Source of the DNA: JBDRHL01 sp043816955
GTDB lineage: Bacteria; Planctomycetota; Phycisphaerae; Sedimentisphaerales; CAYZTY01
Reading direction: 5' to 3'
NCBI GenBank assembly: GCA_043816955.1
Contig: JBDRHL010000105.1
Location: 1 to 20,980 of the forward strand
Length of the DNA: 20,980 bases
Both the position numbers and the translations under genes were made by a program. A model generated the notes under the pieces. The model was not told the DNA's origin. It saw only the letters and a program-made list of their open reading frames with translations, and ran no database searches. Positions within the stretch are counted from its first letter, which is position 1. Each line of letters opens with the position of its first letter. Positions 7,690 to 15,952 of this stretch are shown here, in pieces.

Positions 7690-7694
7690 GGAGG
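7690..7694 (+). promoter_or_regulatory. strong Shine-Dalgarno of the ACP gene
   Basis: GGAGG is followed by 6 bases and the ATG at 7701. It is the clearest ribosome binding site in the five-gene cassette; the other members have weak sites. This fits the ACP being made in excess of its partner enzymes. Confidence 0.6.
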
Positions 7695-7700
7695 TTTATT

Positions 7701-8096
7701 ATGGCAATGACTCGCGATGAGATTTTTGACGAAGTAAAGGAAATTATGGTTGATGCCCTCGGAGCAGATGATGATGAGATAACGGCTGAAGCTACTCTGA
7801 TGGGGGACCTCGGCGCTGAAAGTATCGACTTTCTGGATATTGTTTTCAGGCTGGAGAAAGCATTTGGGATAAAAATTCCCCGTGAAGAGCTGTTTCCTGC
7901 TGAAGGCATTATGAGTAACCCGGAGTTTGTAAGTAACGGCAGGCTGACGGAAAAAGGGCTGGAAGAACTTAAGGCAAGGATGCCTCACACGGATCTCGAT
8001 GAATTTGCTTCCGATCCGGATGTGAACAAGATAGCCGACCTGTTTACAGTCGAATCGATTGTGAATTTCGTTGAAAGCAAGTTGAATCACAGTTAA
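7701..8096 (+). CDS. long acyl carrier protein with an insert before helix IV
   Basis: The phosphopantetheine attachment motif DLGAESIDFLDIVFRLEKAF (36-55) places the modified Ser at 41, so this is a genuine carrier, strongly acidic like other ACPs. At 131 aa it is far longer than the roughly 78 aa of housekeeping AcpP. Helix III (REELF, about 61-65) is followed by about 45-50 extra residues (66-113, starting PAEGIMSNPEF and containing LTEKGLEELKARM). Only then comes the last helix, TVESIVNFVESKL (115-127). I recall similar long ACPs from planctomycetes but know of no assigned function. Lying between two dehydratases and before two ketosynthases, it is most likely their dedicated carrier, holding the growing acyl chain. 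It needs a phosphopantetheinyl transferase encoded elsewhere. Confidence 0.9.
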   Translation: MAMTRDEIFDEVKEIMVDALGADDDEITAEATLMGDLGAESIDFLDIVFRLEKAFGIKIPREELFPAEGIMSNPEFVSNGRLTEKGLEELKARMPHTDLDEFASDPDVNKIADLFTVESIVNFVESKLNHS

Positions 8097-8158
8097 TACG
8101 GGCAGGCTGGCTCCTTTCGATAAATCAATTACCACACATTGGAACACGACTGATCTAA

Positions 8159-8647
8159 ATGCGATGGATTTGGATAGACAGATTTATAGAGTTTAACAGC
8201 GGCAAAAATGCTGTAGCATTGAAGAATGTTACACTTGCGGAGGAGCATCTTCACGATCACTTTCCGGGATTTCCGGTGATGCCGGAATCACTGATGATTG
8301 AAGGGATGGCTCAGACCGCAGGCATTCTTGTGGGAGAAGCAGGCGGCTTTAAGGAAAAGGTGATTCTGGCAAAAATAAAAAAGGCGGTTTTTTACAATTA
8401 CGTCGTGCCGGGCGATACTATTACACTTCATGCCGAGATTGAGTCAATCTCGCCGGAAGCGGCAGGAACTACCGGCAAAATTTTTCGGCAGGATGAACTT
8501 ATCGCGGATGTGGACTTGATGTTCAGTCACATTGATCAGAATCTTGGGGGCAGGCAGTTTCCCAAAGAAAACTTTGTTTTCACGGAGACGTTTATGTCTC
8601 TGCTGCGGGGCTTCATACAGGACGGGCCTGATTCGGAGCGAAACTGA
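8159..8647 (+). CDS. FabZ-like hotdog dehydratase 2 of the non-canonical FAS cassette
   Basis: This second hotdog dehydratase is 162 aa. DHFPGFPVMPESLMIEGMAQ (33-52) keeps His34 and Glu48 at the same positions as dehydratase 1 and is closer to true FabZ at both ends of the motif. However, the Gly normally starting the central helix (MPGV) is replaced by Glu-Ser (MPES). It retains AKIKKAVFYNYVVPGDT (91-107), which matches the FabZ segment with VVPGD. The tail after about 128 is an extra, cassette-specific region. The likely role is dehydration of 3-hydroxyacyl-ACP, perhaps as a heteromer with dehydratase 1. Its stop overlaps the ATG of ketosynthase 1 by one base (TGATG), indicating coupled translation. 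The upstream Shine-Dalgarno is weak. Confidence 0.87.
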   Translation: MRWIWIDRFIEFNSGKNAVALKNVTLAEEHLHDHFPGFPVMPESLMIEGMAQTAGILVGEAGGFKEKVILAKIKKAVFYNYVVPGDTITLHAEIESISPEAAGTTGKIFRQDELIADVDLMFSHIDQNLGGRQFPKENFVFTETFMSLLRGFIQDGPDSERN

Positions 8648-9978
8648 TGTTCGAGTCGCGTCCAGTTGTGATAACGGCTCTCGGAGCTGTCAGCCCGCTT
8701 GGCTTAAGTTTTGAGCAGACATGGGAGGGTATATGTACGGGCAGATGCGGGATCAGGCCAATAACTGCATTCGATGCTGAGGGCTTTGACTGCAGGATAG
8801 CCGGCCAGGTACCAGAATACAATATCCAGAAATCAATACCGAAATTCCACCGCAAAGCGGCAAAATTAATGTCGCGCGACATTGAGCTTGCCGTGCTTGC
8901 CGCAAAGGATGCTTTTGACAACAGCGGGCTTGTGACAAAAGCAGCGGAACAGAAAGAGGTAACCGTCGATCCTGCAAGAATGGCAATCAATATCGGAGCA
9001 GGCCTGATAAGCTGTGATCTGCCTGAACTCGGGCCGGCAATAGCAAGAAGTGTAACACAGGGCCGTTTTGACATTCGTAAATGGGGAGCAGATGGGATAA
9101 CAGCTATAACTCCGCTGTGGCTGTTGAAATATCTGCCCAACATGCTGGCCTGTCATATAGGCATCATTCATGATATCCGCGGGCCGAGCAATACAATTAC
9201 ATGCGGCGAAGCATCGGGACAACTGGCAATAGGCGAAGCGGCTTCAATGCTGGCACGAGGCTCGGCTGATGTGGCGCTGGCGGGCGGAGGGGAGGCCAAA
9301 GTTAATCCTATTGTTATATTGCGTCAATGCCTTCTTAAGAGGACGACGAGTAAAGGGAATAACAACAGTGAATCTGCCTGCAGACCGTTCGATATGGATG
9401 CAAGCGGCTCTGTTTTTGGTGAAGGGGCTGCTATGGTCCTGCTTGAAACGATCGAGCATGCCCAAAAGCGAGGCGCAAAAATTCGTGCCCAGATTGCCGG
9501 CTTTGGATCAAGCAACAGCATCAACGAGCAGTATGAACATTTGGAGAAAAACGGCAAGGGGCTGCGGATCGCCATTGAAAAAGCGATGACAGAGGCCGGT
9601 ATAGAAAGTGATCAACTTGATCTGATAATCCCGCATGGAACAGCTATTCCTTGTGATGATCTGGCTGAAGCAACTGCGATACAGGATGCGCTGGGAAAAC
9701 ATGCTGCCCGGATACCGACGCTGCCTACAAAAAGCATGCTGTCCCACACTGGTGCTGCAAGCGGAGCGATGGATGTGGCAATCGCGGCTGCAGCAATGGA
9801 ACGAGGGTTTATTCCTGCTGCGAAGAATTGTGAGAGAAAAGCTGAGGGGTGCAATCTTAACATAAACAAACAGGCCAGGCACTGCCTGATTCGCTATGCG
9901 TTATGCTGTAGTTATACATTTGGCGGTCAAACAGCAGCGCTGGTTCTAAAGAACCACCAGGTACCGGTAAACAGTTGA
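8647..9978 (+). CDS. divergent ketosynthase 1 (FabF/KS family, altered active-site motif)
   Basis: This thiolase-fold beta-ketoacyl-ACP synthase has 443 aa. The catalytic set appears complete: Cys186 in SNTITCGEASGQLAIGEA (181-198), His330 in IPHGTAIPCDD (328-338), Lys362 in LPTKSM (359-364) and His367 in SHTGAASGAMD (366-376). The nucleophile neighbourhood is unusual, with Cys-Gly-Glu-Ala-Ser replacing the normal Cys-Ala/Ser-Ser/Ala-Ser/Thr. Near the C-terminus SYTFGGQTA replaces SFGFGGxNA. Because a more canonical KS follows directly, this subunit may act as the partner or chain-length-like half of a KS heterodimer. Unlike classic chain-length factors, though, it has not lost its Cys. The start ATG overlaps the previous stop. 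The substrate and chain length are unknown. Confidence 0.88.
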   Translation: MFESRPVVITALGAVSPLGLSFEQTWEGICTGRCGIRPITAFDAEGFDCRIAGQVPEYNIQKSIPKFHRKAAKLMSRDIELAVLAAKDAFDNSGLVTKAAEQKEVTVDPARMAINIGAGLISCDLPELGPAIARSVTQGRFDIRKWGADGITAITPLWLLKYLPNMLACHIGIIHDIRGPSNTITCGEASGQLAIGEAASMLARGSADVALAGGGEAKVNPIVILRQCLLKRTTSKGNNNSESACRPFDMDASGSVFGEGAAMVLLETIEHAQKRGAKIRAQIAGFGSSNSINEQYEHLEKNGKGLRIAIEKAMTEAGIESDQLDLIIPHGTAIPCDDLAEATAIQDALGKHAARIPTLPTKSMLSHTGAASGAMDVAIAAAAMERGFIPAAKNCERKAEGCNLNINKQARHCLIRYALCCSYTFGGQTAALVLKNHQVPVNS

Positions 9979-9990
9979 GAAAGTCGAAAA

Positions 9991-11313
9991 ATGAGTTATG
10001 ATCGTGAACAGGAGCGGGTTGTCGTAACAGGAATGGGAATTGTCTGCCCGCTTGGGCATGACGTTCCCAGCTTTTGGGATTCGCTGATGAATAATAACAG
10101 CGGTGCAGATTATACCACTTTATTCGACGCATCTACATTTCCGACAAAATTCTCGGCTGAAGTAAAAGGCTATCGCCTGAGCGACTTTATCGAAAAGCCG
10201 TGCCTTCACGAACATGCAAACCGCGGGTCGGCATTTGTCTTAGGTGCGGCAGCACAGGCGTGTAAACAGGCTAAAATCGATATTGAAACCGATCAGCCCG
10301 ACGACCGGATTGAGAGAACCAGAATGGGCATATACCTGGGAGCGGGTGAAGGCTCGGTCGAAAATGAGGCTTTTTTCGAGGCACTGGTAAATGGGTGGAA
10401 TAATGAACGAGGAGAAATGGACTGGAGCCGGTGGACTCGGACAGCCAATGCGAAGATGACAGCGATGCGCGAACTGGAGCAGGAGCCGAACATGCCTGCA
10501 GGCCATATTGCGATACTCACCGGCGCAAGAGGTCCGAGCCGAAGCTGCCTTACGGCATGTGCTGCCAGCACGCAGGCAGTGGGCGAAGCTGCTATGATGA
10601 TGCGCCGCGGTGACGCGGACATTATGATTGCAGGCGGCGCACATTCGATGATACACCCGCTGGGAATAACCGGCTTTAATCTGCTGACAGCGCTTTCGAC
10701 CAGAAATAACAGCCCGCGGACGGCGTCAAGACCGTTTACAGCAAGCAGGGATGGGTTTGTTATCGGCGAAGGTGCGGCTGTGGTCATCCTGGAATCTCTG
10801 GATTCAGCTAAAAGACGCAATGTGCCGATACTTGCTGAAATAATTGGATACGGCAGCAGCAGCGACGCTTTCCGGATAACTGATATGCATGAAGATGCCA
10901 GGGGTGCTATTCAGGCGATAAGCGCCTCGATAGAAGACGCGGCAATCAGCTGCGAAGATATTGACTATATCAACACACACGGGACAAGCACGACAGAGAA
11001 TGATTCAATAGAAACAAAGGCTGTCAAGGCAGTTTTCAAAGAACACGCAAAAAACATCCCTCTGAGCAGCACAAAAAGTTTGCTGGGCCATTTGATAGGG
11101 GCTGCAGGCGCAGCGGAGCTGATAACATGTATCCTTGCCATACAAAACAACATAATACCTCCGACGGCAAATCTGAATGATCCTGACCCGGAACTGGACC
11201 TGGACTATGTGCCCAATGTACCCAGAAAGGCAGAGGTTAATATAGCCATGAATGAATCCTTCGGCTTCGGAGGACAGAATAACGTGATAATAGTTAAACG
11301 GTACAGTGATTGA
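9991..11313 (+). CDS. ketosynthase 2 (FabF-like, canonical active site)
   Basis: This 440-aa beta-ketoacyl-ACP synthase should carry out decarboxylative condensation of malonyl-ACP with an acyl chain. Motifs are canonical: Cys190 in SCLTACAASTQAVGEA (185-200), His330 in NTHGTSTTENDS (328-339), Lys362 in STKSLLGH (360-367) with His367, and SFGFGGQNNVI (423-433). GGQ replaces the more common GGT or GGH and is shared with ketosynthase 1. The segment RWTRTANAKM (147-156), ahead of the active-site region, is unlike E. coli FabF. It follows ketosynthase 1 by 12 bases and precedes serS by 12 bases. Together with ketosynthase 1 it forms a KS pair. The start ATG has only a weak A/G-rich ribosome site. 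Housekeeping FabF is possible but unlikely, since no fabD, fabG or standard acpP lies nearby. Confidence 0.92.
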   Translation: MSYDREQERVVVTGMGIVCPLGHDVPSFWDSLMNNNSGADYTTLFDASTFPTKFSAEVKGYRLSDFIEKPCLHEHANRGSAFVLGAAAQACKQAKIDIETDQPDDRIERTRMGIYLGAGEGSVENEAFFEALVNGWNNERGEMDWSRWTRTANAKMTAMRELEQEPNMPAGHIAILTGARGPSRSCLTACAASTQAVGEAAMMMRRGDADIMIAGGAHSMIHPLGITGFNLLTALSTRNNSPRTASRPFTASRDGFVIGEGAAVVILESLDSAKRRNVPILAEIIGYGSSSDAFRITDMHEDARGAIQAISASIEDAAISCEDIDYINTHGTSTTENDSIETKAVKAVFKEHAKNIPLSSTKSLLGHLIGAAGAAELITCILAIQNNIIPPTANLNDPDPELDLDYVPNVPRKAEVNIAMNESFGFGGQNNVIIVKRYSD

Positions 11314-11325
11314 GAAGCCGGTATT

Positions 11326-12600
11326 ATGATTGACATCAAAACAATACGAGAAAACCCGCAAAAGTTTAAAAAAGCCTGTATTGACAAAAATTTCGATGTG
11401 GATATCGATGGTTTACTTCGTATCGAAACTGAGCTTCGCCAGGCAAAGGCACAATTGCAGGAGATCGCTACTGAAAAGAATCAACTGGGCAAATTAATCC
11501 CGAAGCTGCCGGAAGATGAAAGAAGAAAAGCACTTGAAAAACTTGGTGAAATCAAGGCTGCCGAGCCGTTACTTAACGAAAAAATAAAGCAACTTCAGCC
11601 GCAATTCGACGAACTGATGTTGCTGGTTCCCCAGCCTGCCGCGGAGGACGTGCCCTTTGGCAAAGATGATACGGAAAATGTCGAATTGAGAAAATTCGGA
11701 CGTATCAGCAGTTTCGACTTTGAGCCGAAAGATCATATCCAACTGGGTATCGATCTTGATATCATCGACGTTGAACGCGGAGTAAAACTCTCAGGGACAA
11801 GGAATTACTTTCTGAAAGGTGATGCCGCCCTTCTGCACTGGGCGGTCCTTAGATTTGCCCTTGACATGATGTTAAGCAAAGGATTTGTCCCCCTTTCGGT
11901 TCCACTTTTGATGCGCGACCAGGCTATGCGAGGCACCGCTTATTTCCCCGGAGGAGAGGAACAAACTTACAGGATGGAAAAAGACGAGCTGAACCTGGCT
12001 GGAACTGCTGAGGTGCCGCTGACAGCCTACCGAACCGAGGAAATATTAAACGAACAGGAATTGCCTCTGCGATATTGCGCTCTTTCCACGTGCTTCAGGC
12101 GTGAAGCCGGAGCTGCCGGTAAAGACACGCACGGACTCTACAGAATCCATCAGTTCGATAAGGTCGAACAGGTCATAATATGCCGTAACGACGAGAAGCT
12201 CAGCAAACAGCATCACGCTGAAATTCTCGAAAACGCTGAGTCTGTGATGCAGGCGCTGGAGCTGCCTTACAGAGTTGTTAACGTCTGCACGGGAGACCTG
12301 GGACGGGGTCAGGTCCAGAAATTTGACATCGAGGCATGGATGCCGTCCAGAAACAGCTATGGAGAAACCCACAGCGCAAGCAGATTTCACGAGTTTCAGG
12401 CCAGGCGGATGAACCTGAGATACAAAGACAGCGCAAGCAAAAAGATTCTCTTTTGTCATACGCTCAACAACACAGTTATCGCCTCGCCAAGAATACTGAT
12501 ACCTATCCTTGAACTGAACCAGAATGCTGACGGCTCGATAAATATTCCCAAAGTCCTTCAGTCCTATATGAACGGAAAGCAAAAAATAATAAAACGCTGA
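11326..12600 (+). CDS. serS: seryl-tRNA synthetase
   Basis: This class II aminoacyl-tRNA synthetase charges tRNA-Ser (and tRNA-Sec where present). The 424-aa length is standard. Residues about 25-100 form the long N-terminal coiled-coil arm that grips the tRNA variable arm. The TAE loop is at 227-229. Motif 2 spans about 250-282, with CFRREAGAAGKDTHGLYRIH at 256-275. Motif 3 lies at about 378-397, where HTLNNTVIASPRILIPILE keeps the key Arg389. The NNTVIASP wording differs from the usual LNGSGLAVGR of many bacteria and resembles planctomycete enzymes as I recall them. It starts 12 bases after ketosynthase 2, so it is likely read with the lipid cassette, an association of unclear meaning. Confidence 0.95.
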   Translation: MIDIKTIRENPQKFKKACIDKNFDVDIDGLLRIETELRQAKAQLQEIATEKNQLGKLIPKLPEDERRKALEKLGEIKAAEPLLNEKIKQLQPQFDELMLLVPQPAAEDVPFGKDDTENVELRKFGRISSFDFEPKDHIQLGIDLDIIDVERGVKLSGTRNYFLKGDAALLHWAVLRFALDMMLSKGFVPLSVPLLMRDQAMRGTAYFPGGEEQTYRMEKDELNLAGTAEVPLTAYRTEEILNEQELPLRYCALSTCFRREAGAAGKDTHGLYRIHQFDKVEQVIICRNDEKLSKQHHAEILENAESVMQALELPYRVVNVCTGDLGRGQVQKFDIEAWMPSRNSYGETHSASRFHEFQARRMNLRYKDSASKKILFCHTLNNTVIASPRILIPILELNQNADGSINIPKVLQSYMNGKQKIIKR

Positions 12601-12619
12601 ACTCAAGTGAAAATCCGTC

Positions 12620-15169
12620 TTGGACCCCATCCAAAGACAATTAAAGCTCATCGATGAGAGACTGGATCAGCGGCACAGTGTTGCCGTGCTTCTAACACAA
12701 AAAGCCCCCTTGCTTACTCCCGCCATTGGGGTAATTGCCGGCATAGTCATCCAGAACCGGTTCAATTTACATATCATCCAGCCTCTATGTGCTCTTGCAT
12801 TGTCGACGGTTGTTATTTGTGCCCTTACAATCATCCCTCTGACCAGGCGGTCGGTTTTTCCTGTACTTTCTGCAATATTCGTCTGTTTCACAACCCTTGG
12901 TATGGTACGCCTGATTAGTTACAAGGAACCTGAAAATAATGATATATGTCATTTTTTAACCGAAAGCAGAATTCTGTCCACAATCAGAGGGACGTTAATT
13001 ACCGAGCCTTATATCAATCAAAACAAAAACTGGAAATTCGCAAGATTTATTCATACCGGTTCGACAAGCAGTTTTTATCTCAAGCTGTGCCAGGCCAGAA
13101 CAGATACCCTGTGGAGAAAAGCCAGCGGTACTATACGCATCAGAGTCGGCTCACCAGCAATCGGTATCCACAGCGGCGATTATATAGAGGCCTACTGCTG
13201 GATCCAGCCTCCGGCTGCTGCAAAAAACCCGGGTCAGTTTAACCTGCAAAATTACCTGGCCCAAAGGAATGTTCATACAGTTGCATTTATCGAATCAGCA
13301 GATGGAATCAAAGTACTCAATACAACTGTCCCCGGATATATTGAAAAACTCAAGGCCAAGGTCAGGCAGATAGCCTCAAACGCTTTATTGGGAGGTCTCC
13401 AGCCGGAAGATGAAAACGAAGCAATGCTGCAGGCGCTGCTTTTGGGAGTGCGAACAAACATCCCGGCGGACGCTGAAAGAGCGTTTCGTGAGACCGGCCT
13501 GCTTCATTTTATAAGTCTATCCGGACTGCATGTAGGCATTCTTCTTGCCATTGTCTGGCGGCTGTGCAGAACGGCTGGACTTCTGAAGGTCGGAAGGGCT
13601 GTGGTATGTTTGATAGTGCTTGGTCTGTTTATTGTAATTGTGCCTGCCAGATCGCCGATAATCCGGGCAGCGATAATCGGCGCGGTCTTCTGTGCCGCAT
13701 ACATGTTCAGCAGAAGACCACATCCGCTTAACAGTCTGGCACTGGCAGCAATCATACTACTCATGCTGCAGCCCTTCAATCTGTTTGCGGTCGGATGGCA
13801 GCTCTCATTCGCAACCGTTCTGGGAATATTGCTTTTCGAAAAACCAATCGAAGGCTTTTTTCATAGGCTTACTGTGGATTCGTTCAACAACGGTAAAAAA
13901 CATCGATCTTTCGGAATGGACTTTATTAAGTCTCTTGGAAATATAATTATTCAGATGCTCTCGGTCAGCCTGGCGGCCTGGATCGGGGGTGCTGGGATTT
14001 TGCTGTATCATTTTTATTGCATTACACCTTTTGCGAGCCTGTGGACGGTTATGGTTTTTCCTTTCGTGGCGATGGTGCTGACATTCGGATTTATCAAAAT
14101 GATATTGGCGCTTGTGCTGCCGACAGCATCTCTTGTGCTTGGGGCAGCAGCCAGATTAACTGCTGCAGGCCTGATTCGATTTGTCGAATTAATTGCAGGT
14201 CTCGGAATCTCAGAAATACTGGTAGGCAGCATACCTTTGTCGCTTGTATTGTTATATTATGCACTGATATTGCTCATGCGTTTTTTTCATCCCCGACGTC
14301 GGTTTCTCAGAACCGCTGCATGTGTTGGCATCGCTATTATACTGTCGGTGAGTCTGTTCGGGGTAAAATGGCGGCAGAAACATCGTGATTATCTGGCTGT
14401 TAACTGTCTGGCTGTGGGACACGGGCAGGCAATTCTTGTGGAAATGCCGGAAGGATCGAACATCCTGTTCGATGCCGGATCAGTAACTCAGCATAACTGC
14501 GGGGCAGCAGTAGTTGTTCCATTTCTCAGAAGTAAGGGGCTGAATGCTATTGAGACCCTGTTCATAAGCCACAATGATATAGATCACATCAACGGAATAC
14601 CTGAAATCGCTGCGCTTTGTAAAGTAAACACCATCTGCGCCAACAAGGCTTTCTTCTGCGAAAAAGACCAGTGGGGCACCAGGGAATTTCTTCGAAAATG
14701 CCTTGCAGAGCAAGGACTGTCAATCCAAAGCGCCGAGCATCTCAGGACAAAGTCTTGTGTAAAAACCAGAATCCTTTGGCCTGACGTGGGAATTTGTCCT
14801 CTTGAGCAGCTCAGTGAAAACGACAGGTCACAGGTAACCCTCATGGAATTTGCCGGCAGAAAGATTCTTCTGTGTTCGGATATAGAGAAATTCGCTCAGG
14901 AAAAACTTATCGAGACCTATCCGGATCTTCGGCTGGATGTGATTATCGCGCCTCACCACGGCTCTGAAAAAACACTCCACGAGCGATTCATCAGCACCTT
15001 TCAATCTGCCTTTATGATCTTTAGTTGCAGCCAAAGAGACTATGAGAACTACGCAGCACATCCCAAAACAAATACAACCAAATGCTATTATACCTGCTGC
15101 GACGGTGTTGTCAGAATCAGGATTAACGCCGATGGTACAATTAAGACGTCAACTTTTTCACGGCCATAA
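12620..15169 (+). CDS. comEC: ComEC/Rec2-family DNA internalisation protein
   Basis: This inner-membrane channel of natural transformation is thought to pass single-stranded DNA into the cytoplasm. It is 849 aa with the full three-part architecture. N-terminal membrane segments (about 30-100) and a soluble OB-like region (about 115-235) come first. Next is the competence domain with many membrane spans (about 265-585), including HFISLSGLHVGILL (296-309). A C-terminal metallo-beta-lactamase domain (about 590-849) follows, with the metal motif HNDIDH (651-656), LLCSDIE (751-756) and APHHGS (777-782). Metal-binding residues look intact, so a nuclease function for this domain is possible. The only reasonable start is TTG at 12620, because no in-frame ATG precedes the first membrane segment; its Shine-Dalgarno is weak. 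It lies 19 bases after serS and ends the plus-strand run. Confidence 0.92.
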   Translation: MDPIQRQLKLIDERLDQRHSVAVLLTQKAPLLTPAIGVIAGIVIQNRFNLHIIQPLCALALSTVVICALTIIPLTRRSVFPVLSAIFVCFTTLGMVRLISYKEPENNDICHFLTESRILSTIRGTLITEPYINQNKNWKFARFIHTGSTSSFYLKLCQARTDTLWRKASGTIRIRVGSPAIGIHSGDYIEAYCWIQPPAAAKNPGQFNLQNYLAQRNVHTVAFIESADGIKVLNTTVPGYIEKLKAKVRQIASNALLGGLQPEDENEAMLQALLLGVRTNIPADAERAFRETGLLHFISLSGLHVGILLAIVWRLCRTAGLLKVGRAVVCLIVLGLFIVIVPARSPIIRAAIIGAVFCAAYMFSRRPHPLNSLALAAIILLMLQPFNLFAVGWQLSFATVLGILLFEKPIEGFFHRLTVDSFNNGKKHRSFGMDFIKSLGNIIIQMLSVSLAAWIGGAGILLYHFYCITPFASLWTVMVFPFVAMVLTFGFIKMILALVLPTASLVLGAAARLTAAGLIRFVELIAGLGISEILVGSIPLSLVLLYYALILLMRFFHPRRRFLRTAACVGIAIILSVSLFGVKWRQKHRDYLAVNCLAVGHGQAILVEMPEGSNILFDAGSVTQHNCGAAVVVPFLRSKGLNAIETLFISHNDIDHINGIPEIAALCKVNTICANKAFFCEKDQWGTREFLRKCLAEQGLSIQSAEHLRTKSCVKTRILWPDVGICPLEQLSENDRSQVTLMEFAGRKILLCSDIEKFAQEKLIETYPDLRLDVIIAPHHGSEKTLHERFISTFQSAFMIFSCSQRDYENYAAHPKTNTTKCYYTCCDGVVRIRINADGTIKTSTFSRP

Positions 15170-15200
15170 AAAGAGCCCTGAAGAATAAACTGCAGGGCTC
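15168..15200 (-). terminator. intrinsic terminator of the minus-strand run
   Basis: GAGCCCTG (15173-15180) pairs perfectly with CAGGGCTC (15193-15200) around a 12-base loop. Read on the minus strand, the hairpin is followed at once by five Ts (15172-15168), about 30 bases after the lipoprotein stop. On the plus strand no T-run follows, so it serves the minus strand only. The T-run overlaps the comEC stop codon. Confidence 0.8.
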
Positions 15201-15230
15201 ATTGCGTATTCAGGGAATCATGTAAATATA

Positions 15231-15911
15231 TCATCGCATATGCACAACGAACTCGACTCGTCGATTTCTTGCTTTTCCGCTGGAGGTCTCATTTGATACG
15301 ACAGGCCTGGCATCTCCGCAGCCAACTGCGCGTAGTCTCTCGCCGTGGATTCCGTTTTTACCAAGATACCTGACAACAGAAAGTGCCCTCTGGGCTGAAA
15401 GTTCCCAGTTATCGGCCCACTTGGATTTTTTTATAGGATCAGAGTCGGTATGGCCCACGATGTCAATCGGCCTGTTTGCATAACGTTCCTGGAGGACAGA
15501 GACAATATGATTAAGGTCGGATTTACTTGAGGCTTTTAAGTCCGCCTTGCCTGACGAGAACAATATCTCATTAGGAAGTGTAACAGTAAGCGTGCCTGCG
15601 GCTGAATCGAGATCGACCTGATATTTATCACCAAAGCCGCTGACATCCCCGGCACTTGCATTTCGCTCCTTAATCTGCCTCTGCAGATCGGCTATCGTTT
15701 GCTGTCCCTCGTCAAGTCGGCGAGTAAGCGTCTCTTTTTCAGCTCCGGTTGCCTCAAGTGAACTGCGACAGTTCTCCAAGGCACCTCGAACATTCTGATG
15801 CACAACTTCCAGGTTCTCGTATTTTTTCTTCCAGTTAGTACAGCCGGACGTGGCTACACAGATCAGGACCAATACACCCACCAGGCAGGATTTGTTAATA
15901 TACGTTGACAT
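15231..15911 (-). CDS. OmpA-family lipoprotein with coiled-coil stalk
   Basis: The product is predicted to be a lipid-anchored protein that grips peptidoglycan. From the ATG at 15911 (226 aa), a lipoprotein signal peptide runs SCLVGVLVLICVATSGC with the lipobox Cys at 24. A coiled coil (about 30-85, rich in Glu, Arg, Gln and Leu) follows. An OmpA C-terminal domain fills about 105-225: ILFSSGKADL (116-125), VGHTDSDPI (152-160), NWELSAQRALSVVRYL (168-183) and ARNRRVEFVV (214-223). These carry the Asp and Arg used to bind diaminopimelate. The start was moved 12 codons into the longest frame because AAGGAG sits six bases upstream and the signal peptide begins there. It resembles Pal/OmpA-like stalk lipoproteins but is not placed in a tol-pal cluster. 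It follows the prepilin peptidase by about 40 bases and precedes the terminator. Confidence 0.9.
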   Translation of the reverse strand: MSTYINKSCLVGVLVLICVATSGCTNWKKKYENLEVVHQNVRGALENCRSSLEATGAEKETLTRRLDEGQQTIADLQRQIKERNASAGDVSGFGDKYQVDLDSAAGTLTVTLPNEILFSSGKADLKASSKSDLNHIVSVLQERYANRPIDIVGHTDSDPIKKSKWADNWELSAQRALSVVRYLGKNGIHGERLRAVGCGDARPVVSNETSSGKARNRRVEFVVHMR

Positions 15912-15917
15912 GGCAGA

Positions 15918-15923
15918 CTCCTT
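15918..15923 (-). promoter_or_regulatory. Shine-Dalgarno deciding the lipoprotein start
   Basis: On the minus strand AAGGAG, 6 bases, then ATG at 15911. This places the start at the head of the lipoprotein signal peptide. Confidence 0.75.
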
Positions 15924-15952
15924 TTTGAATGAAAATTTCCACTTCACAATCC

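Noticed and set aside
15173..15200. The same hairpin as a terminator for comEC on the plus strand
   Set aside because: On the plus strand it is followed by ATTGCG, not a T-run, so only the minus-strand call is supported.
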